Shown here: positions 34,596 through 45,476 of the stretch, one piece after another | Numbering within the stretch: position 1 is the first letter of the stretch | Layout of the letters: each line of letters opens with the position of its first letter | Assembly (NCBI GenBank): GCA_900491605.1 | Contig: UESW01003829.1 | Location: 394,077 to 458,076 of the forward strand | DNA: 64,000 nucleotides | Origin: Calamus simplicifolius | Taxonomy: Eukaryota > Streptophyta > Magnoliopsida > Arecales > Arecaceae | Reading direction: 5' to 3' | The notes under the pieces: generated by a model | Told to the model about the DNA's origin: nothing | The model's database searches: none | What the model saw: the letters and a program-made list of their open reading frames with translations, nothing else | Translations under genes and position numbers: made by a program

Positions 34596-37270
34596 ATTTA
34601 TATGTGAAGGTCTTTTTAAATTAAATGTATCCTCTAAGTTATCTAATAAAAGTCCACTTCTTTTTAATGTTGAATCTTCAAATGTTTGGCATAGTAGATT
34701 TGGTCGTGTGAATTTTGATTGTATTCATTACATGACAAATCTTAATCTAATTCCTAAAGTTCATATTGATAGAAAGTTCAAGTGTGAGATTTGCATTCAA
34801 GCCAAGATGCCAATAAAACCTTTTAAATCAGTAAATAGGAGTTCAACACTTCTTGAATTAGTTCATAGCGACGTATGTGACTCTACCAAGTTTCCTACAC
34901 GGGGAGGAAGTCGTTACTTTGTAACATTTATTGATGACTTCTCTTGATATTGTTACATATATTTGATAAAATCTATGGATGAAGTATTATATAAGAATAA
35001 GATTTATAAGGTAGAAGCTAAAACCCAAACTGAGAAAAAACTTAAGAAATTTAGGTCATATCGCGGTGGTGAATATACCTCAAATGAAAAGACTCTATTT
35101 TGTCAAAAATATGGGGTTATTCATGAAGTTACACCACCATACTCTCCTCAGTCCAATGGTGTAGCTGAATAGAAAAATCGTATATTAATGGATATGGTTA
35201 ATTCAATGTTAATAAGTTTAGGTGTACCCGAGAACTTGTGGGGGGAAGCTCTTTTTAGCTGCCTATTATATTTTAAATAGGATACCCTTTAAGGATAGTC
35301 CTAAAACACCTTTTGAGCTTTGGAAAGGTAGAACACCAAGGCTAGATTACCTTAAAGTGTGGGGATGCTTAGCTAAGGAAGGAATACCTGAACCCAAGAG
35401 AAGAAAAATAGGACCTAAAACTGTAGATACTATCTTTATAGGTTATTCCTTAGATAGCAGTACAAATAGGTTCCTATTGATAAACTCTGATATAAGTGGC
35501 ATCTCAAATAATACTCTTATCGAATCTAGAGATGCTACTTATTTTGAAAATATTTTTCCTTTCAAGAACCAAGTACAAAATCAACTCTCTTCTAATCCTT
35601 TCTTGGTTCATGATTCTTTTAAAGCTGGGTCCTCTAATGAGTCAAAGAAAAGGAAAAGATCCAATACTGAAGGTGGACCTTCTAAACATAGGAAAAGTTC
35701 AAGGATAAGGAAAGAAAAAGACCTTGGTGAAAGTTTCTTTACTTTCCTAGTCGAAGGCGAACCTTCTTCTTTTTCAGAGGCGATGTCTTCTCCTGATGCT
35801 TCTTTTGGAAAGGAAGCTATTCTTTCTGAATTTAATTCAATCTTACAAAATAAAACTTAGATCTTATCTGATTTACCCCCTGGAAGCAAACCTTTAGGGT
35901 GTAAATGGGTATTTAAGAAGAAATTTAGACATGATGGTTTAATAGAAAAGTATAAGGCTAGATTAGTAGCCAAAGGGTATAACCAAAAGAAAGGGTTAGA
36001 TTTCTTTGATACATATTCTCCTGTAGCTAGAATAACAACCCTTAGATCACTTCTTGCTATTGCTTCCATTCATAAGTTAATCATTCATCAAATGGATGTG
36101 AAGACTGCGTTCCTAAATGGAGATCTTGAGGAGGAGATCTATATAGAACAGCCTGAAGGTTTTGTTGTAAAGGGACAAGAAGACAAGGTTTGTAAACTTA
36201 TCAAGTCCCTTTATAGTCTTAAACAGGCTCCTAAATAATGGCATGAGAAATTTAATCAAATTATTCTATCTTTTGGATTTCAAATCAATAATCATGATAA
36301 GTGTGTTTATTCTATAATCATCGACAATGATTGTTTAATCCTTTGCTTATATGTAGATGATATTTTAATTTTTAGAACATCTCTTGAAATTATTTCAAGT
36401 GTTAAATCTTTTCTCTCTTCTAAGTTTGATATGAAAGATTTAGGTGAAGCGGATGTAATCCTAGGGATGAAGCTTATCAAGTCCCATGAAGGGATAGCTC
36501 TCTTTCTTTCTCATTCTATAGAAAAAATGATCAAGAAGTTTGGTTATTCCAATCTTAAATCAATATCTACTCCTTTTGATCCTAGCTTTCACCTAAAAAA
36601 AAATTTAGGTGATCCAATTAATCAATTAAAGTATTCTCAAATTATAGGATCTCTCTTGTATGTAGCAAACAAGACAAGACCTGATATTGCCTATACTGTA
36701 GGAAAGCTTAGTAGATATAATCAAAATCCTGATCAATCTCATTTGGTAGCCTTAGAAAGAGTGTTCCAATATTTAAAGGGAACACTTAATCTCTCTTTGA
36801 TGTTCACTGAATACCCTGAGGTGGTTGAGGGTTACAGTGATGCTAATTGGGTCACTGATTCTCATGATTTAAAATCAACCATCGGATATCTCTTTCTTCT
36901 TGGCGGTGCTGCTATTGCTTGGGGATCCATTAGGTAAACTATTATTTCTAGAAGCACCATGGAGGCCGAGTTGATAGCTCTAGATACCACCTGTAATGAG
37001 GCAGAGTAGATAAAAAATCTAATATCAGAGCTACCTTTGGTACCTAAGCCAGTTCCAGCTATATCAATCCATTGTAATAATAAGGTCGCAATTGAACTGA
37101 CAAATCAAAAGAGTACCAATAAAAAGATGAATCGCCATATACGGCTTTGTCATAAGTCTATAAGACAATATAAGAAAATTGATGTAATCTCTTTGAAATT
37201 TGTCAAATCTGAGAAGAATTTGGCAGATCAATTAACCAAGGGATTATCTAGGAGTGAAGTCCTAGATTAA
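34596..37270 (+). pseudogene. Element A integrase, RT and RNase H, 3' part of the interrupted polyprotein
   Basis: The frame resumes after B with ...CEGLFKLNV, the continuation of the segment cut at 15586. Pre-integrase follows, then the integrase core. The second catalytic region reads FRSYRGGEY, where copia integrases have RSDRGGEY, so the Asp is replaced by Tyr. SPQSNGVAE is retained but followed by a stop (near 35170). RT (about 35870-36430) has QMDVKTAFLNG and YVDDILIF with a stop after KQAPK. RNase H (36830-37270) has STMEAELIA and ends at TAA 37268-37270. Several stops (34946, 35170, 35858, 36236, 36935, 37007) make it inactive. Confidence 0.88.
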
Positions 37271-37883
37271 TTGAGGGAGATGGGGCTTAAGCCCATTATT
37301 TGGTCACCAGCAGTGGATACCCAACCTCTATGATTGGAGATCCCATGAATAAGGTTCAATGTGGTAGAAACGAAGCGATTGAGTGATCGTGTTAGAGCAT
37401 AAATTTTGAAAAAAAATTTAATCCATCCCTATGATGAGTGCTCTTATAAAGTGACAGTAAATTTGTGTAAGGTTGAGTGATTCTCTTAATGGATCCGAGA
37501 TAGGTTATCTGCAGGGTATTAGTCACAAATACCCTTAGAGGATTTACCTATATGAGAATTGTCATATTAGGTCGTGACCAAAGGTTTGGGCTAACCTTAA
37601 GAAATTCTCATGAAAAATCAAAGTACTAAGCGCAAGGCCTTTAATATGCGCTGACCACTTAAACCCAATTGATTCATGTTGTGTGTGTGATTAGTAGAAG
37701 TCTGAGTCAAGGACCTAGTTCAAGGTCTAATCCACTATAGTTTCTTTAGATGTATACAATCAACACTAAGTGAGGTTCAAGTCCACGGGACACCTCACCT
37801 ATTGCGCAGTATAAGATACCCTAAAATTAATATTATAATATTTATTTATTTATTTATTTATTTTTTAAACCTTTATGGGGGAT
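37271..37883 (+). other. Element A 3' untranslated region and polypurine tract
   Basis: No ORF is visible. An AT-rich (ATTT)n stretch near 37845-37865 precedes the purine tract ATGGGGGAT, which ends directly at the LTR at 37884. Confidence 0.65.
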
Positions 37884-38098
37884 TGTTGACCTTTTTACCA
37901 TTTTAAAAAAGGAAAAAAGTTAAAAAAAAGAAAAAGTAACAAACCCACGAGTATTAAATGCTCGCATGGGTAGGCGCTGGGCTCGCCCAAGCATTCGCGG
38001 AACGCTCGGCGAGCGTTCCGTGATTTTTGAAAATGCTCGAGTGTTTGCTCGAGCGTTCCGCTTTTCCTTCCATTCTGGGAGGAAGGGTAACAAGGCCT

Positions 38099-38137
<39 letters not shown>

Positions 38138-38588
38138 TAAGGAAAAAAGAGAATAGAAAAGTAAAAAAATCCAAATCCTAAAAGCTCTATTCAATTGTTG
38201 AAGATCCTGTTGCTGCAAGTGCTTGGAGTTGGGAATCTGTCTCAACAAGGAAGTCTGTCTCAACAAGCTACTGGTGGTAAAAGATTTGTTTAACTATTTT
38301 TATTATTATATTTTTATTTTGGCATCTGAAATATCATTAGGTTTGCACCTCCACCCGATCGTGCTCACGGTAGGAGGATCGGATCGAGCCGGGTCATTGT
38401 ACATTGGGGACAAATCACCAACAACCCGCATGAGGGGGCGAAAACTTATCTTTAGGACAGTGTCTAACACGTCTCAACCAGTTTTATTCTTTTCAACTTT
38501 AGTTTATATTTTGAATTTAAATTTTAGATTAATTTTCTAGCATTTTTTAGAAAGGATTTTTGCAAAAAGGAAAAGCAATTTTCTAACA
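37884..38588 (+). repeat. Element A 3' LTR (705 bp)
   Basis: Starts TGTTGACC and ends TTTTCTAACA; aligned with 13166-13911. A (TA)n microsatellite lies at about 38101-38133. Confidence 0.92.
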
Positions 38589-38593
38589 CTTCC

Positions 38594-38949
38594 TTCCAAA
38601 GTGCTTTGGGGAAGGGACATGGGGCACCCACCTCCATCATCAAGGATCTTGTACTAGAGGTCGTGAGCTTCCATCAGTGCTGGTCTTCACATCTCAACTG
38701 GAGCAAAGACTCATAGAGAAGGGCTAGTTTAATCTTCTTCGTTTTCTTTGTAAAACAACAGAGAGGGAGAAGAGAAAATAACCTTTAGTTGCATTCCATT
38801 CATCCAGCCATTTTCTTGAACCTGATTCTCTTACTATTTTCTAGCTTGAAAGGAGTCTAATTCCAGATGGTTGCTAGAGACTCCAACCCGAGAAGTTGCC
38901 TTTTAGATACTATTGTTATAACATAGGCAGACCTGATGCATTTTGTTAT
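38594..38949. other. unassigned DNA between element A and the LINE
   Basis: No recognisable ORF, repeat or RNA gene. It probably is the right-hand continuation of 12947-13160. Whether it is host unique sequence or an older element cannot be told by eye. Confidence 0.4.
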
Positions 38950-39035
38950 AATAAAGGAGTGTTTTTTTTGGTACATCCGAGAGATCATACAACACGGGTA
39001 TGAGTCAGCCCTTGAACATTAGAAAACAAGATTTG

Positions 39036-39491
39036 TTAAAGAACAAAAGGGCAGGGATCACCCTGTCTCCACCTCCAGAAACCCGAGTGGTGAGCCACTG
39101 ACGATGCTACCCAATCAGCTGCCGAATTTGCTTTCCGATAAGTATGACGAATTTGGACTATATGAGCCTCCCTCAGTATAGTCCAGATGTCCTGTAAGAT
39201 CGGGATGGCAGGAGCAAGGGAGTCGTGATCCCTTCGCAGCCACCAAATAACAATCATGGAGTCATCCTTAATAATGAGGTTATGAGCATGAAGAGACCGA
39301 ACTGCATATGAGATTCCATCCCAAGCAGCATAGAGTTCAGTCATAGGGACAGAGGAGTCCAGACTACCAAGCCCTCCAGCGGCCAATAGTTCATCCTTCG
39401 GCCCACGGATGACAAAGGCTGATCCCGCTAATCTCCCGCAGACACTGCCATCAAAGTTGATTTTGACAAATCCTGGAGGGAGGGCTCCCAA
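39036..39491 (-). pseudogene. LINE RNase H domain
   Basis: A single 151-codon frame reads FVKINFDGSV (first Asp), MTELYAAWDGI (Glu), IIKDDSMIVIW (Asp) and RKANSAADWVAS (final His/Asn-Asp area), the RVT_3-type RNase H of plant L1 elements. The surrounding frames (to about 39600) break. It degrades RNA in the RNA-DNA hybrid during target-primed reverse transcription. This segment is close to intact on its own. Confidence 0.85.
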
Positions 39492-39793
39492 GATATGAAA
39501 ACCGTATGCCAGTTCGCTGCCGAAGCAGTAGGGAAACCCCAGATGCCAGAAGAGTTAAAACCACCTGAATGGGAGTCACGGGCACAATCCGACGCCAGGG
39601 ATCCAATTTTCCTTATGATCCTATGAAAAGAAGTATTGTTATATGTGAAAATAATCTAGTTCCTAGACAACCAGATCTGATAAGCCGTAGAAGCCCATAG
39701 GGCACATTTGTACTGAGAGGCCTTCTGGAGGTCATCTAAGAAGAGGGAGTACAGAGAGTCTGTATAATCCAATCTACAATAATAGCCAACTGA

Positions 39794-40045
39794 CTACCAG
39801 ATCCTTTCCACTCTAGGGCAAGAGAAGATGGCGTGAATAGTAGACTCCTCCTCCAAACCACAAAGCGGACATATAGGATGGATAGGCAAGCCCCTCCTCA
39901 CTAGCAAAGCACATGTGGGAAGACATTCCCACAGAAGCTTCCATATAAAGAGCTGAACCCTAGGGAGGATGGGAAGCTTCCAGATCCATGCAGCATCCAC
40001 CGGCCCCAGAGACTGAGGCCTGAAGATCTTTACAAGATCCTTCAT
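39794..40045 (-). pseudogene. LINE zinc-binding (zf-RVT) region
   Basis: The frame reads AAWIWKLPILPRVQLFIWKLL...LPTCALLVRRGL, CPLCGLEEESTIHAIFSCP, the conserved cysteine/histidine block found between RT and RNase H in plant LINEs. Frames before (40046-40282) and after (39492-39793) contain stops. Confidence 0.82.
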
Positions 40046-40282
40046 GGGGGCCTTAGGAAGACAAGATCTCCACTAAAGTCTACAATCTGAGGAAGTACCC
40101 TGGGTAAGCGAAACAGACATAATCCGACGAGCAAGCTCCTCTCCAAAGAATCGGGAGACCATCGGACCATGCCAAGAAGAAGGATCAGAAGAGAGCAACT
40201 CCTTCACTCTCATACTAGTAGGGACATCAATACTATAGAAGGAAGGCCAACGAGATAGTGGTATGTCAGAGATCCAGGTATC

Positions 40283-41418
40283 CTAAAGAACCTCAAAGGA
40301 AGAGTCATCTCCAATCATCGATGAAGTGTTTTCCATAATGGAGCTACCATACCGACACACCTCCTTCCCGAAGGAAGAATGCCAACGAGAGGACTGCCCA
40401 ACCGAGAAGGAAGTCCAATCTCCATATCTCGCTCGCATAAAGGAACTCCATAGACTCTGTGGCTCCAGAATGAACCGCGAGGCATGCTTGGCCAAAAGAG
40501 CCTCCCTTCTAACTATCAAAGACTGAATCCCAAGCGCACCCTCCTGGATTGGCATACAAACCCTCTCCCAAGACATAAGGTGAGTACCATGCCCATCCTG
40601 CATTGAGGCCCATAGGAAGTCCCTAAAGCATCTCTCAATTCTCCTGAGACAAGAAATCAGGATGGCAGCATTGGAAAGAAGATACATCGGAATGGAGGAG
40701 AGAACCGCTCGGATTATAGTGACCCTTGCCATCATAGGTAATCCCGTAACCTGCCACCCCTCAATACGCTGATGGACCCTCAGCTCAAGATCGTAATAGT
40801 CAGCACAGCGGGGATATCTACCAGTCATAGGAACTCCCAGGTACTGAAAGCGGTCAGTCTGAGATGAGATACCCAGCATGGGAACAATAGCTTCCCTGGT
40901 AGCTCTAGAGGTCTTCGGACTAAAGCCGATAGAAGACTTGGAAGCATTGACCTTTTAACCTGAGGCCTGACAATAATGCTGAATAATGTCAGCAAAGTAA
41001 GAAACGTTGGCTGCGGTAGCCCTTCCCAGCAAGATACAATCATCGACAAACAATAGATGAGAGATCACAGGACCCATAGGGCATGTCGAAAAAGGGACAA
41101 TACGATGATCAGCCTGAGCCTGATAGAGGGCACAAGAAAGATCATTAGCTGCCAAAATAAACAACAGCAAGGATAAAAGGCAACCCTGACGCAACCCAAC
41201 TGAAGAGTGGAAAAATTCAGTCATGCTTTCGTTTATGATCAGCGAGAAAGACGGCCTTAGAATGCAAGCCGTAATCCAATCAATAAACTGATCATCAAAC
41301 CCAAACTCCTGCAAGGAGTGGTGGAGAAAAGACCAACTAAGTCTATCATAGGCTCTCTCCATATCTAACTTGACAGCCATAAGGGACTGCCTGGCCGGAG
41401 CTCTCTGAAGAGCATACA
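40283..41418 (-). pseudogene. LINE reverse transcriptase, C-terminal part
   Basis: 40955-41419 holds AVKLDMERAYDRLSW (first catalytic Asp), VGLRQGCLLS and LLFVDDCILL (FVDD box). 40283-40879 is the thumb and connection (FQYLGVPMTGRYPR, WQVTGLPMMARVTII). Frames shift near 40950. The RT is cut at 41418-41423 by element D and continues at 51775. Confidence 0.87.
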
Positions 41419-41423
41419 TAACC

Positions 41424-42973
41424 TGTTGGCCCAGATGACAGCCATTAGGTTCTTTAAAAATTTTAACACTTTAAAGCTATGTGCCTAATTTGAATGTGGT
41501 TGAGTGCAGTGAATAGATAAATGCTAAGCACAAGTAAATGATAGAGAGAGAGAGAGACAAAGCATGGCAAACACAAAGATTTTATAGTGGTTCGGTGTAT
41601 CCAACACCTACGTCCACTTCCAAGCTTCACTTGAGTCCACACTATAATCCACTTGATTACAGTTGAGTTATTTTACAAGCTTACAACTCAAACTTGTTGT
41701 TTTCCCGGGGTCACAACAAACCCAACTGATTTTTCACAGGCTCACCAGCACAAAACCTAACCACAAGCTATCCTTAGCTTGTCCCGAGGTATAATACCTC
41801 CACTAATTCAATCCTCTGATTGAATTAGCAAACAATAATGAAAAATAAAGTTTTGAATACACAACAGCTCCTCAAATGAGCAAATATGTAATTGAATAAA
41901 CAAAGGTAAGAAAAGCCTGTTTGAAACGAATTTGATTTAAGCTTTTCTTCTTTTCTTCTTTTTCTCTTCTCCTTTGAATGATTGAATCAAGCCTCAGCTC
42001 AGATTCCTCACAAAAATCACAGTTGAGAAGTTGGAAAAAACATGGCTTTTGCTTTCTTCCTTTTCACTTGGGAAATCCTCCGATGTTGAGCTTTGAATGC
42101 TTTGGATTTATCTTTGGACTATCTAGGATTGGTTGATGTGATCTCTGAGTCTTTCCTCTTTGATTTCTCTCTCTTTCTTTCACAGGATTTTTCGATTTTT
42201 TTCAGTCTTTTTTCAAACGAACGGTTCCCCCTTTCTATAGAACTCTTAATCCAAGGTTAGGTGGAGAAATATAGCCGTTATGAGATGCTTGGATGCTCCT
42301 ACACTCAAAGAAAAAGAGCCGTTAGAGATTAGGTAGAAAAAATCTTACCGTTGAAGTCCGTTCTGACATTTGAAAAATCTATTCCTGACAGGTTGGAGTC
42401 GGCTCCAACTTTTCAGGTGTCGGCTCCAAATCGTGGTGTCCAAAAATAGTAATAAGAAGTTGTTGAGGAGTCGGCTCTGAAAAAGTTAAGTGTTGGCTCG
42501 ATGCTTTCGAGAGTCGGCTTCGGAATCCAAGGGTGTCGGCTCCAACATAGTCCACAAAAACACGTTCTTTGTATCTTAGGTTGGAGTCGGCTCCAGAACT
42601 GTAGGTGTCGGCTCCTAAATTCTCAGGTATCGGCTCCCGATCTCCAGGTGTCAGCTCCGAAAACTGATGCAGAAAACACTTCTCTATATCTCAGGTTGGA
42701 GTCGGCTCCAAAATGTAGGTATTGACTCCGGACCATGCCAAAATTTCAGAAATGTTCTGATACGCCCTGGGGTTGGCTCTTGAATGTTTGGGTGCCGACT
42801 CTAAGTTCTGAACTTTCACAATATCTTTTCAATTTTGATTCAAAGCTTATTTCCTTATACCTTTTGATTGATTAATCATTTGTAATCCCTGAAACACTTA
42901 TTAAATTTGTTAGAAACATAGTGAATATACTCATGTCTTTTGTTAATCATCAAAATCAATAATTGGGTTAACA
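41424..42973 (-). repeat. Element D 3' LTR (1550 bp)
   Basis: Ends TGTTGG...TTAACA. It shares with element C the stretch GTGGTTCGGTGTATCCAACA and the CACCAGCACAAAACC words. It holds a motif cluster of GTCGGCTCC type at about 42398-42803. In D most cores are GTCGGCTC, whereas in C most are GTCGACTC. Confidence 0.92.
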
Positions 42974-43279
42974 ATTTCTCCCTTTTTGATGATGACAAAA
43001 ACATAGAGTATATGCACAATTAAACAATGAAGGTTTCAAATCAAATTTTAAGTTCTCATAGGTAAGCTCCCCCTGAATGAGGTAACTCCCCCTATGATAC
43101 TCAACTTAACATCTTCTCTCCCTTATCATTAAGACTTAATAAGCATATCAAATGGTCATTTAAAGAATGATACTCATTGAACTTATCTCATCGAAACTAC
43201 TTGATACCAATTAATTAAGCTTATTTGTTCCAATGCATATACAATCTTCTCTTCCCCTTTTTTGTAATCAACAAAAAGG
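42974..43279 (-). promoter_or_regulatory. Element D polypurine tracts and inverted repeat
   Basis: A purine tract abuts the LTR at 42974-42988 (minus: AAAAAGGGAGAAA). Two AGGGGGAG-type tracts lie at 43067-43097, and an inverted repeat at 43256-43279 has arms CCTTTTTTGT and ACAAAAAGG. Each matches an element C feature in the same order. Confidence 0.68.
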
Positions 43280-43525
43280 TTTTAGAAAAGATTTAAGTTC
43301 AATTGATCTTTCTCAAAAGAAAAATCAAATTGCATTGCAAAATATAAGTAATTCATTCATTTCATTTCATCATCAAAATACAACATTACATTTGATAAAA
43401 ATTAAACATTTTACATCAAAAAGAACTTCATTTCATCAAACTTCATTACATTAAAAGTAACTTCATTTTATCAAAAGAAATATCATAACATCAAAAGACA
43501 TTACATCAAAAGTATCAAAATGCAG

Positions 43526-44890
43526 TATTTAATGATTTCTAAGAAGCCTTTGCAATTCTTCTACAATTTTTTCCATCCCTTCACTTTGAGTTCTGACAAA
43601 TTCCTTCAGTCTTCTATCAACGAATCCACATGCAGTAACAATTTTGTCTTGAAGCTCTGCATTGCATTTGGAATAAGTCTCTAAGTCTCCTCCAATCTCT
43701 TTAAGTTCCTCAAAAATGTTCTTGAGATCATTCTTTAATGCTTCTAAGGAGGATTCAAGGGTGGACTCAATTTTGTTTACTCTCTCATCCAAAGAATAAA
43801 ACATTTCTCTTAAATTCATCAAACTATTATCAATTTCAGTTTTCATCTCTTCCTTGTGTGTAGCAAATAGATTTTTAAGTTGTTCTAACTGAATATCAAA
43901 AAAATCGATGGATGACTGAACTAAAGTGGAAGGAGCAGGTGGAGCTGGAGGTACACTCTGACTGGGTCCTGGTGAGCTGTATCTCACAAATGGTCCTGCC
44001 TCTGAAGGACCAGGCTTAGTAATTTCAGCAACCCTTTCTTCAGTATGACCTTTCCTCTCCCACTGACCATCCTTCTTCACAAAACCCATCCGATGAACAG
44101 TTGCTAAGCTATAGTAGTCTGTGCGCCTTAAGTTCTTTTTGGGTTCATTATCAAAAATAACAACACCCTAGCTTTGGAATACTAAAGTTAGTATCGTGCC
44201 ATAGGGTAAAGTAGATCTTTTCTTATTCCCTGCTTCCGCCATATTACAGACCATCATACCAGCCAAATTGATTCGTTGAGCAGTCAAAACACTGTCCATA
44301 ATTACAATGTCTCGCTCTGAGACATACTCAAACCTATCGGTCTTGGGAAACAAGATCCGACCATAGATATTATGAAGTAATCTTAGCCCAAGAGGTAACT
44401 AGTTTGCCTTAATTTCTTCAAATTTAGTTACTTTCCTTCCTAGCATCCTTGATGAAGCATCCGACCTCTCACTGTGAATGCTTGCAGTAAGCCCAGTGAC
44501 AGGAATCCCTAAAAGATTTCTGAGGTTATATGAATCCTTTTTCCTCTTACTGAACTAACTATTCCTTCATCTCCTTTAGATAGATTGAAATAAAACTCCT
44601 TGACTAAGGCTGGATAAGTAGGTAAATCAAGGGAACATACCTTATCCCAACCTAGTTCTATCAACTGCCGCCCAATGGTAAAACCTTCTTCCTCAAAGAA
44701 ATGAAAGTCTACCTTCCTGCCCATTGTGATTACACGGCCTACTAAAGTGTCGATTTGAGGTGATGAGGGGCTTGGAGCAGCGCTCGGTGTGGATGACAAG
44801 GAGGACGAAGAGCTCGGTGAAGGCTGTCTCGCCGGATGCCTCACTGTCCGTTTCTCAGTCGTCACCACTCCACCAACCATGGATCCCCTA
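43526..44890 (-). pseudogene. Element D third ORF
   Basis: The frame 44509-44880 (MVGGVVTTEKRTVRHPARQ..., then FHFFEEEGFTIGRQLIELGW, YPALVKEFYFNL, VRGKRIHI) is the same family as C 26246-27579. The C start codon position reads ATA here. 44168-44353 has FEYVSERDIVIMDSV. The intact C-terminal frame 43529-44089 (186 codons) has a proline-rich linker then a coiled coil (LDERVNKIESTLE, YSKCNAELQDKIV). Breaks lie near 44500, 44390 and 44165. The coiled-coil half is the best preserved part in both elements. Confidence 0.7.
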
Positions 44891-45000
44891 CGTTTGGGTG
44901 CTATTGAGAGCTAAGGAGTGGTTAATTTAAGGGATTTTGGATTTTGGAAAGAGTTGGAGAGAGTTTGGAGGGGTTAGGAGTCAATTAAAATGAACGAGGA

Positions 45001-45197
45001 GTTGGCTCTGCCCTAGATAAGTCAACCTGGGACCACTTGGAGTCGACTCCCGCAAAGCGAGGTGCCGGCTCCAGGTCGCTAACACAGTCAGCGCTCGAAC
45101 TGGAGTCGGCTCTGCTAAGGCGGGTGTCGGCTCTAAGGTCTCAGACCGAGAGTGACACAGACAATGTGTCGACTCCACAAATTGGGGTGTCGACTCC
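45001..45197. promoter_or_regulatory. internal motif cluster upstream of the third ORF (element D)
   Basis: At least six GTCGACTC/GTCGGCTC-type motifs lie about 110-310 bp upstream of the third-ORF start in element orientation. Position and flanking words (GCCCTAGATAA, TGGGACCACTT) match the cluster in C, although motif-to-motif spacers differ. Confidence 0.65.
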
Positions 45198-45476
45198 ACT
45201 GACAGTTTTAGGAAAAATAAGAGTTTCAAGAATCCGAAACTTGTCAAAAGAAAATAAATAAATTTTGGATAAAATCTTTGGAATGTAGAAAATCAATTTG
45301 TTCAAATGTCTAGATAAATTGTCCTTAAAATCATGAGAGAAATTTTAAGAAATTGATTGAATTCTAGATAATCATTCCTTATGGGTTTCAAAATCATTCC
45401 AAAGGGTCACAAATCCCTAACTCTCCTCTAAGATAACAAAATCTTTCTTCACTTAAGGGTTTTGTAAATATGTCAG

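Larger units (their letters stand above)
13161..38593 (+). mobile_element. Element A: Ty1/copia retrotransposon with nested B and C, TSD CTTCC
   Basis: LTRs at 13166-13911 and 37884-38588 are flanked by the 5-bp TSD CTTCC (13161-13165 and 38589-38593). Gag-protease (14303-15586) and integrase-RT-RNase H (34596-37270) are on the plus strand. They are separated by about 19 kb of nested insertion (B, with C inside it) placed between the protease and pre-integrase regions. Domain order PR-IN-RT-RH establishes copia. Numerous stops show this is an old copy. Confidence 0.9.

Noticed and set aside
38101..38133. Long TA repeat as a regulatory site
   Set aside because: Length-variable TA microsatellite in an LTR; the other LTR has a shorter, interrupted version.
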